From Prochilodus magdalenae (Eukaryota; Chordata; Actinopteri; Characiformes; Prochilodontidae): DNA of 64,000 bases. The notes beneath the pieces were generated by a model. The model was not told the DNA's origin. It ran no database searches and saw nothing but the letters and a program-made list of their open reading frames with translations. The stretch covers positions 552,501-616,500 of the forward strand of contig JAMWET010007206.1 of NCBI GenBank assembly GCA_024036415.1. Direction: 5' to 3'. This document shows, piece after piece, positions 47,775 to 59,631 of this stretch. Each line of letters starts with the position of its first letter. The stretch's first letter is position 1. The translations under genes were made by a program, and so were the position numbers.

Positions 47775-47984
47775 TTACAGTTAGCTGACGCTCTTATCCA
47801 GAGCGACTTACAAGGTTATTCGTTTTACAGGTGGGCCAGTGCAGTGTTGGGAGTCTTGCCCAATGACTCTTATTGGTGTAGCTCAGCATTTGCTACCTAG
47901 ACTGGGATTCAAACCCCAGTCTCCCACATGGGATGGTAGCTCTCGGCTGGGTAGTGGTGTTACCCACTGAGCCACACCAACCCA
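47775..47984 (-). mobile_element. tRNA-derived SINE (family 1), minus strand, in a CA tract
   Basis: Same structure as 44980. ACACACAC occurs immediately before (about 47763) and after (about 47983), in line with insertion into, or target duplication of, a CA run. Confidence 0.85.
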
Positions 47985-48409
47985 CACACACGCATATATA
48001 TATCATCCACAGTATTTTCGTAATACTATATTATCTGGAATCCCCCAGACAAGAATCAGTAGAGTACAGTACTGTGGAAATGACTGGGTATGACCAGCCT
48101 AGCTCTCAGAGATTGTTACATGGTTCATTAGAACAGGCTAGCAGAGTGGTTTTGATGCATGTCCCTGGATCTGGAAGTTCTATCCCTCCTCACTCTCATA
48201 ACTACATACCTAACACATTACTTTCATAGTAGTTCCTGAATAATTCACAGGAGAGGATCCTGAATACAGAATAATGAGCCTTAATATTAATAACTGAATA
48301 ATAACTGAACATCCAGAAATGGGTTACATTAACTTTCATTACATAACTTACTAGCATGTTTTGTTGATTGCACGGTTACGCTATTTCAGCCACCGTTTGC
48401 TTGAAAACT

Positions 48410-48560
48410 GATATAGACATGTTATAAAAGTTGTCGTGAGTATGTTCAGTAATGTAACAGTGATGTATTACCAGTACACGTTAATGTTATGACATATGTC
48501 AAAGTGTCATTAAACTGGCATATCATCATCGTGACAACTCATGACAGCGATAAACATTCA
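48410..48560. mobile_element. MITE-like repeat just upstream of gria1 exon 3
   Basis: AATGTTATGACATATGTCAA, AGTGTCATTAAAC and TGACAACTCATGACAGC form a palindromic dispersed repeat I recognise from other fish genomes. It ends about 140 bp before the exon 3 acceptor. Confidence 0.55.
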
Positions 48561-48701
48561 GCATGCCTACGGCCTGGTTATGATGCTGTTGATTCAAGTA
48601 ATGAACTTATTTCCTCATTTCCTTCTGTTATGTTCTGCTTTGTGAACCGTCAAATAAGGGTACTGGACCTCCTAACTTTCTGCCTCTGCTCCTGTTCACA
48701 G

Positions 48702-48941
48702 TTTGCTCCCAGTTCTCTAAAGGAGTCTACGCCATCATCGGCCTGTATGACAGGAAGACCATGAACATGCTGATGTCGTTCTGTGGGGCTCTGCACGTCT
48801 GCTTCGTCACTCCCAGCTTCCCCATCGACACCAACAACCAGTTTGTGATCCAGCTGAGACCTGAGCTCCAGGATGCCCTGATCGCCCTTGTGGAGCACTA
48901 CAAGTGGACCAAGTTTGTCTACATGTACAGCTCTGATTCAG
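48702..48941 (+). CDS. gria1: gria1 exon 3: GluA1 amino-terminal domain
   Basis: This 240-nt exon, the length I recall for exon 3 of AMPA receptor genes, runs from the acceptor ttcacag (ending 48701) to the donor gtagcc (48942). It encodes [39 protein letters not shown] and [20 protein letters not shown], ending [15 protein letters not shown]. The cysteine of FCSQ is the one expected to form the conserved disulfide of the amino-terminal domain. RPELQDALI and NML(x)[10 protein letters not shown] point to GluA1; as I recall them, GluA2 has RPDLKGALL, GluA3 RPALKGAIL and GluA4 RPSLRGALL. The C-terminal YSSDSG replaces the usual YDxDRG, a small divergence at the exon edge. The donor is weaker than consensus after GT. 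No stop or frameshift is seen. Later exons (rest of this domain, ligand-binding domain, channel, flip/flop and C-tail) are outside the window. Confidence 0.95.
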
Positions 48942-49552
48942 GTAGCCCTTGTTTTTCCCTCTCAGAAGACCTGAAGTTTATTATGCTTCACAAACGTCCA
49001 TTTCCATAAAAGTTAATTAGGGAACTAAATATGGTTCTTCTATGGCATCGTTCCAAAGAACACTTCTATCTGTGTGTCTCTATTGTGTTGGCATATATCT
49101 GCATAGCAATACTGTTATCAGATATGAAAGCTGGCCAAGAGAGTAAAACATATTCCAGGGTGCTGCTGGTGGTTTCATTTATAAATATGATCAGGGAATG
49201 CTTTGTGAGGTTTGCAGTCTTGGGATATATTGGCTATGCTGATTTGTAATGAGGAGCTGTCTGGAGTCTGCTGTGAGAGCTTTGTTATGTTGAAACACAA
49301 GGAGGGATGTGATGCTACACACTGCTGTTGGGCTTGGCTCTAGGTGTTACGGCCTTTATGCTAAAGACTTGACGGTTCCAGCTCCTCCAGTTCAGTAAGC
49401 TCAGTTTCAGCTTTGTTAGAACCATGAGATCCCAGTGTGTAAAGAATTACATTTAACCACATGGCTTATGGAAGATCACTTAACTGTGTGATGTAACTGT
49501 AAATCATGCATTGGGGTGAATATACATATGTATGTATGTATGTGTTTATGTA

Positions 49553-49601
<49 letters not shown>

Positions 49602-49622
49602 GATGAATAACAAATTTATTAA

Positions 49623-49666
<44 letters not shown>

Positions 49667-51489
49667 CTGCATGTACTATGTAACATTTTTATATCTATGT
49701 GCATCTTAAATGTAATTAATGGTATTATAGTTTATAAATGGCTAGATCAGTTATTACAATGGGTGTGGTTACAGTATGTGACGAACTGACTGTGCCACAT
49801 GACTTGTCAGATGGTTTGAAATTAAACAGGCGTCTGCTTAGACACCTGTAGAAACGTTTGCCCTTAAACGTGAGTTTATACTTCTTATAACTGCATTTTC
49901 TAAAAAATAATAAAAATTATGAGAAAAAAAAAAAAAACACACTCTCACATTCTCATGGGTTTCATGAGTTCTTACCACCTGACATGGCAATCTGAACCAT
50001 TCTAACTAAAATGACCCACAAAGAGCTGCTGGCCTTGACTTTGCACTACACTATGAAAGTCACAAATATGACCCAGACCTCACTTTTATAAAAAGCATGT
50101 CAAAATAAAAGTCATTAATGGCGCCTGATTTGCAGACAAACATGTTTCAGAAAGTTGAGCACTTTTTAACTAGTCTAATTTTTAAGTTTTCAAACATAAA
50201 ATAATATCAAACTATTTTATTTAGAATTCTATATTACTGAATTAACTCTTTTGATAGTTTACTTAGTTAATTCATATCATTGGGCCTTGTCACCTGACAT
50301 TGTGTAATTGCACAATTTGGTATATGTCAGGTATGTCAGGTATTTATTAAATTAATTTAGGGGAAATAATTAACTTGGACAAACAATGCATGTCATGTTA
50401 GTGAATTATTTATTACTAATTATTTATTACTATTATCTAAATTAAAAAAGTGAAAGAATAGAGCGAAGCTATTGTTTTCCATATAAAGTAAACTCAATAG
50501 GCGAAGATTTGAACCTCACCAGTTGTTTAATGAATGCCATCATTAGAACGTAACATATGAAATTATATATATATAACACACATCATAACTTGTAACATTT
50601 TTTAAAAATGTTTTAAATACTTAACTTAAAAATACTTAGGATTAACAAATGTTTATAATATCATTTATAATAGTATATTCTATGTTTTTTCAATGTAGAG
50701 TTTTACTGAAAATAATTATTAAAATATGAAACGTTAACATTATACCTACAGGTAATTATGCAACATTAGTTAAAAGGTTAAACAAGGTTAAAATAAATGT
50801 GATTCTGAAATGCATAATTCAATGTACCCATGTGTAAATGGCACCCCATGGTAAAGTAATTGTCTATGCTGACTATCCTTCTGCTTTGTGCGGTTGCAAG
50901 TGAATGGCTCAACTTCACCCTCCACATCTGGTAAAACGAGCGCATTACCACACAGTAGCAATAGTTCAAACTCCAAACCTTTTGAGAAGACACACTGCAT
51001 TCATATTGAATCATCATCATATCACCCAGGCATAATTAGATGCTCATTTGTCTTTTCGTTTCATTGTGTTCATCACATTCGGAGTACTGGAGGGTTTACA
51101 GTCTGGAGCCTAGAGAGGCACCTTGATATGTGACTCACTGTTGGAAAGCCACTGCATTCCCCAAGTCTCCTCTCTGAGATTTCCTGGTCCTGTTTCATAC
51201 ATGCCTGCTGCAGTGACTGGCAAGGCCCAGAAAAGACAATGTAAGGACAGAGGAGTTAGAACGAAGAGCATTATGCAATATGCAAATCCCTTATTAGCAT
51301 ATGAAGTATGCTTCATGACGGGTAGCTGTTTGTAGAAACGAGTCATGTCGGCTGTGTGGTAATTAATTGACGGGTCTGTGTTCCTAATGTTTGCCGTCGC
51401 CGGACTGATCCTGGTTACGGAGTGTAGTGTGACACTCATGTTGAAACACCTCTGGAGCCCCCTATTCTACTGTTGCCTGGATACAGCAG
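48942..51489. other. Intron 3, first block: AT-rich with two AT microsatellites
   Basis: TATATA tracts at 49563-49599 and 49625-49666 flank a 25-bp unique stretch and follow a TATG/TG run from 49525. 50880-51440 looks unique and balanced. No exon or transposon is recognised. Confidence 0.5.
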
Positions 51490-51534
51490 TGCTCCGACTC
51501 AGGGCTATTTTGAACCATTTAAGTAACTCCTTAT

Positions 51535-51698
51535 GTGTCTGTGTAAGTGTGTGTGTTTGTGTGTGTGTATGAGTGTGTGTGCCTGTGCGCGTGTGTGTTT
51601 AAATATGTTTGTGTGTGTGTTTGTGTCTGTGTGTGTATGTATGTGCATATGCGAGTTTGTGTTTGTGTGCATGTGTGTGTGTGTGTGTTTGTGTGCAT

Positions 51699-51755
<57 letters not shown>

Positions 51756-51957
51756 AATGTGCATGTATGTGTATGTGTGTGTGTGTGATAGTGTGTGTGT
51801 TTGTTTGTGCGAATGTGCATGTATGTGTGTGTGTGTGTGTGTGTGTGACAGTGTCTGTGTATGTGAGTGTGTGTGTGTGTGCGAATGTGCATGTATGTGT
51901 GTGTGTGTGTGTGTGTGACAGTGTCTGTGTATGTGAGTGTGTGAGTGTGTCTGTGTA

Positions 51958-51997
<40 letters not shown>

Positions 51998-52638
51998 AAT
52001 GTGCATGTGTGTGTGTGTGTGTGTGAGTGATAGTGTGTGATAGTGTGTGTGTGTGTTTGTGCGAATGTGCATGTATGTATGTGTGATAGTGTGTGTGTGT
52101 ATGTGTGTGTGTATGAGTGTGTATATGAGTGTGTGTGTGTGTGTGTGTGTGTGTGCGAATGTGCATGTGTGTGTGTGTTTGTGAGAATGTGCATGTATGT
52201 ATGTGTGATAGTGTGTGTGTGTATGAGTGTGTGTTTGTGTGTGTGAATGTGTGTGTGTGTGGGTGTGTGCGCGAATGTGCATGTATGTGTATGTGTGTGT
52301 GTGTGATAGTGTGTGTGTTTGTTTGTGCGAATGTGCATGTATGTGTGTGTGTGTGTGTGTGTGTGTGACAGTGTCTGTGTATGTGAGTGTGTGTGTGTGT
52401 GCGAATGTGCATGTATGTGTGTGTGTGTGTGTGTGTGACAGTGTCTGTGTATGTGAGTGTGTGAGTGTGTCTGTGTATGTGAGTGTGTGTGTGTGTGTGT
52501 GTGTGCGCGAATGTGCATGTGTGTGTGTGTGTGTGTGAGTGATAGTGTGTGATAGTGTGTGTGTGTGTTTGTGCGAATGTGCATGTATGTATGTGTGATA
52601 GTGTGTGTGTGTATGTGTGTGTGTATGAGTGTGTATAT

Positions 52639-52674
<36 letters not shown>

Positions 52675-52800
52675 ATGTGCATGTGTGTGTGTGTGTGTGT
52701 TTGTGAGAATGTGCATGTATGTATGTGTGATAGTGTGTGTGTGTATGAGTGTGTGTTTGTGTGTGTGAATGTGTGTGTGTGTGGGTGTGTGCGCGAATGT

Positions 52801-52842
<42 letters not shown>

Positions 52843-52858
52843 ATGTGTGTGTGTTTGT
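51535..52858. repeat. Complex TG/CA satellite with an internal duplication of about 512 bp
   Basis: TG dinucleotide runs are punctuated by GCGAATGTGCATGTATG, GATAGTGTG, GACAGTGTCTGTG and TATGAGTG motifs. The motif order from about 51750 recurs from about 52265, and GCGCGAATGTGCATGTGTG-type blocks occur at about 51993 and 52505. Minus-strand frames of 400-450 codons (His-Thr) in three frames are artefacts of a CA tract. Confidence 0.95.
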
Positions 52859-52860
52859 AT

Positions 52861-53345
52861 AAATTGTTAGTGTCCCCCAAATCACTACTGGGGGTGACCG
52901 ACTGTATGCGATGGCTTCCCAGATCATCACACGAGCAGCTGGGGCTACACCCATAGCATAGGCAGGACTGAAGACCTCACTACAAGGCCTCTGTACTCAA
53001 ACCCAACCATCATCAGATCCCAAACAGAACCAGGATTTGTCGGTGAAGATGATTTGGTTCCACACAGTAGCAGTCCAAGTTTCTCATTCATGACAAAATT
53101 GCTAACGAGGGCAACGATGGCTGGCAGTCAATGACAGGACATATAATGGGCACCAGGACACCAAATCTCCTTCTGCTAAGCTCCTCACAATGGTCCAGGA
53201 AGAGACAGGGGCGTGTAATAAAGGTGCCACCAGTGTCTCGATGGTGGACAAAGAAACTGGGATGCAGACACTCACTACATACTGAGTTTCACAGCAATCT
53301 GACATTTAACTGGGTGTGTTGTTTCTTTTCGCAGTGAGTGTAGAA
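52861..53345 (-). mobile_element. Tc1-like remnant (family D), minus strand
   Basis: Minus-strand pieces are clear: PVSLSTIETLVAPLLHAPVS at about 53196-53255, SSWTIVRSLAEGDLVSWCPL next, and [20 protein letters not shown] at about 52893-52954. These match the second helix-turn-helix and the GVMVWGAIAY strand of a Tc1-like transposase. The catalytic segment between them is shortened and contains stops. Confidence 0.82.
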
Positions 53346-54548
53346 GACAATTAAAAAACTCAAATATTATGGATGCAGTAAGCCTAATGAGAAGAGCAGT
53401 TTTCGCCGTCGGCAACAAAATGTATCATTGTGTTTTATTTATATCATACCCATAGTTCATTCAAACAACCATTAAAAGTTGATACCGTATGTAAATTGAA
53501 TGTAAATCCGTTTTCCTCTCTTTCGCTGTTAATACATTTGTCTGAATGCACTTGGCCTAACCAGCCATCCAAACAACACCATGCTGAAACAACTGTGAAG
53601 CAAATATTCTCCTCCCCTAAAGAAGAATACACAGCCCACAACATGACTCAGTTATGCAACACGGCTGTTTCTTTTTCACACACATAGAAGTTTTATCAGC
53701 ATTCCAAATTTAAAGTGCAGCGTTGTGCAAAAGTTTAGTTAAGCATTTACATGATCGTTTAGGCTAATGGATCCGATCGGATTATACTGTTTTTCCGGTC
53801 CGGTGATTTTGGCTGCAACCCTAAGCCAGCTCAGGGCAGACAAAAAAAATCAGGAGATGGGGTTGTGCTGTAGCCAGGAACAGTGGCTTTGAGAACTGCT
53901 GCTCTAGGTTGCATTAAACATGACTAATCTAGGCCTGTGGTTCTCAACCATATCCCTGGATCCCCCGTTCTGTGCATTTTAGTGTCTTTCTGGCTCTAAT
54001 ACACCCACCTCCGCTGAAGACATGCCGGTGAATGTGCTGGTTAGTTGGATCATGTGTGTTGGAGGAATCCTAGAACAGAGAGTTTCCCTGATAAGCCCGT
54101 TCCTGGACTACACCGTATTCTGAATGGAGATTTTCATTGAAATGGGAATTTGCAATCAAATTTGATGGAATTAAAAAAGCTGTGACTTTTACCATCACTC
54201 TTACCATCACCGTTTACAGTTATGGCATTTAGCAGATGCTCTCATCCATAAGAGTGACTTACAAAAGTGCTTAGTTCATTTAGAAAATGCATCCTAGCTG
54301 GTCTAAAAGTTCCCCTGAGCTCAGATGCTGCCCGAACAAGGGCCAGTGGTAATACCTAGAAAAAGAATACAGCACAAGTGCACTACCTAGCAATCCCAAG
54401 CCAGTGCTCACACATACGCAAAAGAAAAATGACTAATTGCTGATTACAGAGATGAGAGTGCAGTTGAGAGCAGCGTACATGAGCAGAACATTGAAAATGT
54501 TGTTTTTCAGGTTTGAGGTCAATACTATGGAAGCCCATTTCTACCAGT
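53346..54548. other. Unique sequence with dispersed repeat pieces
   Basis: 53930-54120 (GTGGTTCTCAACCATATCCC...) resembles the dispersed repeat at 39990. 54225-54360 starts with the shared SINE tail in reverse (GGCATTTAGCAGATGCTCTC) joined to a body unlike SINE family 1. Confidence 0.45.
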
Positions 54549-55550
54549 TAATTATGAGACGCTGGATCATAATTATGAGCAAGTAAGTCGTAATTATGAA
54601 ATTCTAAGTCATGATTTTGAGGTTGTAATTCGTAATTATGAGATAGTAAGTCATAATTATGAGAGAGTAAGTCATAATAATCAGATAGTAAGTCATAATA
54701 ATGAGATAGTAAGTCATAATAATGAGATAGTAAGTCATAATAATGAGATAGTAATTTGTAATTATGAGATAGTAAGTCTTAATTATGGGATTGTAATTCA
54801 TAATTATGACATAGTAAGTCCTAATTATGAGATAGTAATTTGTAATTATGAGATAGTAAGTCATAATTATGAGATAGTAATTCGTAATTATAAGACAGTA
54901 AGTCCTAATAATGAGATAGTAAGTCATAATTACGAGATAGTAAGTCATAATAATGAGATAGTAAGTCCTAATAATGAGATTTTAGTTCGTAATTATGAGA
55001 TAGTAAGTCCTAATTATGAGATAGTAATTCGTAATTATGAGATAGTAAGTCCTAATTATGAGATTGTAATTTGCAATTATGAGATAGTAAGTCATAATTA
55101 CGAGATAGTAAGTCATAATAATGAGATAGTAAGTCCTAATTATGAGATTTTAGTTCGTAATTATGAGATAGTAATTCGTAATTATAAGATAGTAAGTCAT
55201 AATAATGAGATAGTAAGTCATAATTATGAGATAGTAATTTGTAATTATGAGATAGTAGGTCCTGATTATGAGATTGTAATTTTTAATTATGAGATAGTAA
55301 GTCATAATTATGAGATAGTAATTCGTAATTATAAGATAGTAAGTCATAATAATGAGATAGTAAGTCCTAATTATGAGATAGTAAGTCATAATAATGAGAT
55401 AGTAAGTCCTAATTATGAGATTGTAATTCGTAATTATGAGATAGTAAGTCCTAATTATGAGATAGTAATTTGTAATTATGAGATAGTAAGTCCTAATTAT
55501 GAGATTGAAATTTGCAATTATGAGATAGTAAGTCATACCAATGAGATTAA
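54549..55550. repeat. 21-bp minisatellite, about 47 copies
   Basis: The unit is ATAATTATGAGATAGTAAGTC with alternating variants (TCATAAT, TCCTAAT, TTCGTAAT, TTTGTAAT). The length is a multiple of three, so minus-strand frames of 114 and 128 codons (TYYLIITN repeats) stay open. They are not genes. Confidence 0.95.
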
Positions 55551-56439
55551 TGTTTTGCTTTTTCTTTGGCGGAAACAGTCTTCCATACTACACATACATC
55601 ATTTTATATGTCAGCTAAGGAAAAGAAGGTTTCAGTGATCATTCTTCTATTTACATGCACAATATAGGCCCTTTCTATATGCTTGTTGGGATGTCATCCA
55701 TTATCCCCTTTGTCATGAGTAGAATTTTTTTTTATGCTACAGCAAACTTACACAACCATTGTGGATCTACTGTAAATGAGCTAAACCAATATCAGTTTCT
55801 TTCTTGTTGAGCTTATTTCAAAAATGTGGCCCACAAAGGCCCAAATGCTAACGCTAAAGCTAACTTGCTATGCTAGCTTGGTTTAAAGGCTTTAGAAAAC
55901 CCTGAAGCCTCTAGAAAGCAGAGGTTTTCATGTTTAAGGGTGCGTCCTGACCTTAACACCAGTCTGGTTTGGGATGAGAGGCTTTCTGGAGCCAGCAGTG
56001 AGAAGTTTGTAGTGTAGCATATGTGCAGCTGTGCAGTGTTGTTGTGCTGGGCTAACAAGGTTTAATGGCCTTTACACTAGAACCAGAAATGGAACAAGTG
56101 CCAAGTTCTGATTGTATTGCTGAATGTTGTGATAGTGATATGCTTCCACACGCATCAGGGAGCCTTTGGTGTGACATAACTACTTATTGGCCTGCATTAT
56201 TTGGGCCGAAATGTGTTGGATCACCGGAGTGATTGATGGATTAATCAAAACGCCCTGAGAAACTCATCTGGAGCACCTGAGATCAGGATGCTCACAGCAC
56301 AGGAGTGAAGAGAAAATGTGATTTGTAAGAGGGCTCATTTGCATATTGCAGCCTTCTGCTATGTCGATGCTGCAGAGCGGGATATTGAAACAGCTATTAA
56401 CAAAGTAATATATTGGATAAAAGTTCTTTGGTCTTATCA
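55551..56439. other. Unique intron 3 sequence
   Basis: No repeat or motif is recognised. Confidence 0.4.
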
Positions 56440-57260
56440 TTTTCAGTGCCTCGGGAGCTGCAGGCCTAAAGTCAGTTTTAGGCTACGGCTCCCGAGGCGC
56501 TTCTTTTTCAAACTGACGGTGCGGGAGAGCGAGCATCATATGGCTACGGAGGGTAATTAGATGAGCATGGCTCCCGAAACGTCCACTTGCCAGTCCACCC
56601 AGATGTTTCCCGAGTTAAAACTCCAATAAGATGGATGACTAGCGCTCCTTCCTCAAAAGCTCCGGAAAACCGCAGTCCAACGAGTCAAAAATCCCCTCAA
56701 ACAAGAGCCAGCTTTGCTGATGGGATCAGGAGGAGCAACCTGAATTGGCGTCAAACGGATACGGATGGGAACGGAAATTGAATTTGTGTGTTTGCCGAGA
56801 CATTTGGTGAACGTGCGGCAGTCAGGTAAGCTCGGCGACTGGTCCGGACCCCCGTCTCTCCGGCCTTTAGCTCGTCTCTTATCGGCGCTGCTGCAGGAGC
56901 GTGACACGACACTAAAACGAGAGACAGATAGCACGCCGTGTCCATCTCTCTCTCTCACTCTCTCTGTCTCTCTCTGTCTCTCTCTCTCTCATGCTCTCCA
57001 GCCTTATCTGCAGGTTAGTGCTGCTCAGTGGGCGATAAAGCCGCTTTGCTCGCCGGTGTGAGGCAATTTCACAGCTGCCGAGACCCGCTCCAATGTGACT
57101 GGCGAGGAGAGAGCAGCAGCACGGCCAAAAAGCTGGGGAAGCATTACGAAACGCAATAGGACACAGTGTTTTAATATACGCCGTCGTGGCCAGCTCTTTG
57201 ACGAGGCCGTTTCAGCCGTTTTGTTGCATAACCGAAGTAGCCCACTCTCATTAGCAAGTC
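56440..57260. promoter_or_regulatory. CpG-rich unique block within intron 3
   Basis: CpG frequency is clearly higher than in the surrounding intron (GCGGGAGAGCGAGC, CTCGGCGACTGGTCCGGACC, TATCGGCGCTGCTGCAGGAG). The block contains a strong hairpin at 56449-56497 and a CT-rich run at 56945-56995, and has no repeats. It could be an enhancer or an alternative promoter inside gria1. No exon is identified. Confidence 0.4.
56449..56497. other. Strong GC-rich hairpin
   Basis: The outer arms CCTCGGGAGC (56449-56458) and GCTCCCGAGG (56488-56497) are perfectly complementary. After a 3-nt internal loop the stem resumes as AGGCCTAA against TTAGGCT with one bulged G, closed by a loop of about 8 nt. Confidence 0.7.
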
Positions 57261-59214
57261 TCTGATTAATCTGTTACTACGTGAAGATGAGCAAATGTAC
57301 GAGAACATGGAGAATCTGGCACTGAGTGTGCTGAAGAGCATTACGTGTCCCGCAGCTTTATATTCGGATGGTATGAAAATGTAATCACTCCAGGCTACTG
57401 GAACATAAACAATATTCTTCTATATGTTACACGTATTTCAGCATCTTTTTTTTAGGGGTTGTAGATAGCTGAGTGAGTTCACAGCATCATGTCGGCTAAG
57501 GAAAAAATGATTAGCCCGGACTGTAATAGATTTACCATTGAACTTACCATTAACTTATAACGTTAGTGATGTTACAGCTCAAACACAGAAGTAATTAGCC
57601 ATGTTGGCTAGCTTACATAGGATCACTGTTCTGGTCAGCTGTGGATACTCTACAAAGCAGCACTAACATCAAACCGCAGAACAGTCCCTCACCACCTTAG
57701 TCCCATGTCAGTCAGACCACAGTTTTAAGAGGGTTGCCTGAATTGCCTTTAAGCTCCAGGCGTCAGCCATTCAGAGCTCCAGTCTAAGTTCTCAGTGTTC
57801 TCTTCCCTCCCTCATTCAATCAATCAATCATTTACATTTACATGTAAGGTATTTAGCAGGCGCTCTTATCCAAAGCGACTTATAACCGTGCTTAGTGTTC
57901 CTTTGGATAATATACCAGCTAGTTTAGGTTAGAGTCAATCACATGCTAATCACATGACAGTCACATGACAATCAAGAAACAAGAATCACATGATAATCAC
58001 ATAAAAGTCACATGACAATCACATGACATTCGCAATACTCACAATGTCAGACCAGGAGTGGGAGCACACAGAGGGGTATATATAATAATTTATAGAGACA
58101 AACTTTTATATTTTATTCATATGAAGATGATGCACATATCTGACTCAGCATATTTGCTGGTGTGTGTTTCAGAGCCTCGCGTCTGCGTTCTCCTGGTAGG
58201 TTTGGTGCGGCTCTTCCAACCTTGTCTAAATATACTTCTGCATTTTTAGTAAATGATATGCATTGTTAATGTCTTATGCAAATGAAATGCAGGAAGGCCA
58301 GGCTTGCTTACTTCCTGCTCACTCCCGTCAGTGGCAGTATTGTGGTTTTTGGCTGCTTTACCCAAACCTAAATAACAGCTTGGGGTCCCTGAGACATGGC
58401 GGGAACAGAAACCAGCCACTTGTTTGCCTTGTTTTGACTCAAGCTAAGCACACAGTACATCTCTTCTAATTTCCTAGCAAAGCGGCTTAAGCTCAGTTTG
58501 CAAGCAGCTCAGAATGACTAGAACAACGATCTGCTCTTGTTATTCATTTCCATGATAGGACATGCCATCTAGGCTCCGTGATAAATGCAAAATCGTTTCA
58601 TTGGATAATTCTGCTCATCAATTTCATCTCTCTAGCGGTCAGTTAAGGTCGTGTTTATGAATCGCACTTGTAGGCAGTTGATTGTGGGGGCAAGACTAGG
58701 CAGAGTTATGTCTCGGGCCGAACTCATACCCTCATATTTCAGCAGCCACCAGGTCAGTGGTTGAAGAGCCGTGACCGATTGGCTGGCTTGTTTGAATTCC
58801 TCGTGTTTGGTGCTGCATAGACGGCAGTGCTTACAAACAGTGCTCTGAGGATTCTGCAGGTGCCGGTATTGATCCGCTTTCAGCTTTGAAGGTGCGATGC
58901 ACTCTGCCTCAGGTAGAATTTGACTCTCGCTGTTTCTTTGAAGTTGGAATTCTGTTGCATTTAGCATGTCCTTCTTATTGACCAGTTAGCTTATCATTAA
59001 AGAGCGTGGGACAATCGCAGCGCTAGAGTGCAGAGCCTTTGATCCCCTTGCTTCAAGACAGGGTCTGACTGCAAACTGTCCAGATTCGGTCAGAACCGCA
59101 GGAGTCTCTTTTTGAAGTATGACCGGCAAAGGCTTCTATTGCGCATATTTGGCATCTAAGAGGATCCGTTTAATCATATAAACCATATTCCATGCAGCTT
59201 CCTTCGGTGTTCCT
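57261..59214. other. Unique sequence with a short tandem repeat and a SINE tail fragment
   Basis: 57830-57900 carries a reversed SINE tail (GGCGCTCTTATCCAAAGCGA) with a non-family-1 body. 57935-58035 is a loose tandem of TCACATGACAA units. The rest is unrecognised. Confidence 0.5.
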
Positions 59215-59612
59215 CAGTGGTTCTAGCTGTTTTGCCGTAATGAGGTGGGACAGTGCAGTGAATGTCTCGTTCCATGTGTGGAAAACGCATGTTACCAATA
59301 GCAGATGTTAACGACGGCCTAAATGGAGTGACTGCATTTGGGTGTACCAAAGACCATAGTGTGAAGCAAGTAGAGGAATTTGCAGGTGGATGGAAGCGTT
59401 CAGTCATATGGGTCTACCAACAGTGGCACAAATCCCAGTCTACAGAAAGTTCTCCTCGGAATTAGGCCAGGGAAGGCATCCACCATCCACATCTGGCCTA
59501 ACTGCACAATGCTATGACGCATGAGTGGCTGAATATTGATGTGACCCAACTTGCCAAGTCCAATCCCACCTGTAATTCATGCTTGTGGAGCTACTACATG
59601 CTATTAGGTGTA
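59215..59612 (+). mobile_element. Tc1-like remnant (family B), plus strand
   Basis: The plus strand reads MSRSMCGKRMLPIADVNDGL, then VKQVEEFAGGWKRSVIWVYQ, a helix-turn-helix region typical of Tc1 transposases. Later sequence (GAATATTGATGTGACCCAAC, CGCTATTAGGT-like end) parallels the copy at 14870-15660. The catalytic domain is deleted. Confidence 0.7.
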
Positions 59613-59631
59613 GAAAACTATCTAGATAGTG

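Larger units (their letters stand above)
27245..48701 (+). other. gria1: gria1 intron 2 (21,457 bp)
   Basis: A phase-1 intron from gtaagt to ttcacag. It contains no other recognisable exon and is filled with minisatellites, Tc1-like remnants, SINEs and blocks of unique DNA, listed separately. The size is inferred from the flanking exons joining in frame; an unrecognised small alternative exon inside it cannot be excluded. Confidence 0.9.

Noticed and set aside
51505..52956. Minus-strand frames of 403-451 codons rich in His-Thr, and Cys-Val frames on the plus strand
   Set aside because: They are produced by the TG/CA repeat and are open in several frames at once. The end of one (about 52893-52954) is a genuine Tc1-like transposase piece joined by chance.
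54604..55536. Minus-strand frames of TYYLIITN repeats
   Set aside because: A by-product of the 21-bp minisatellite.
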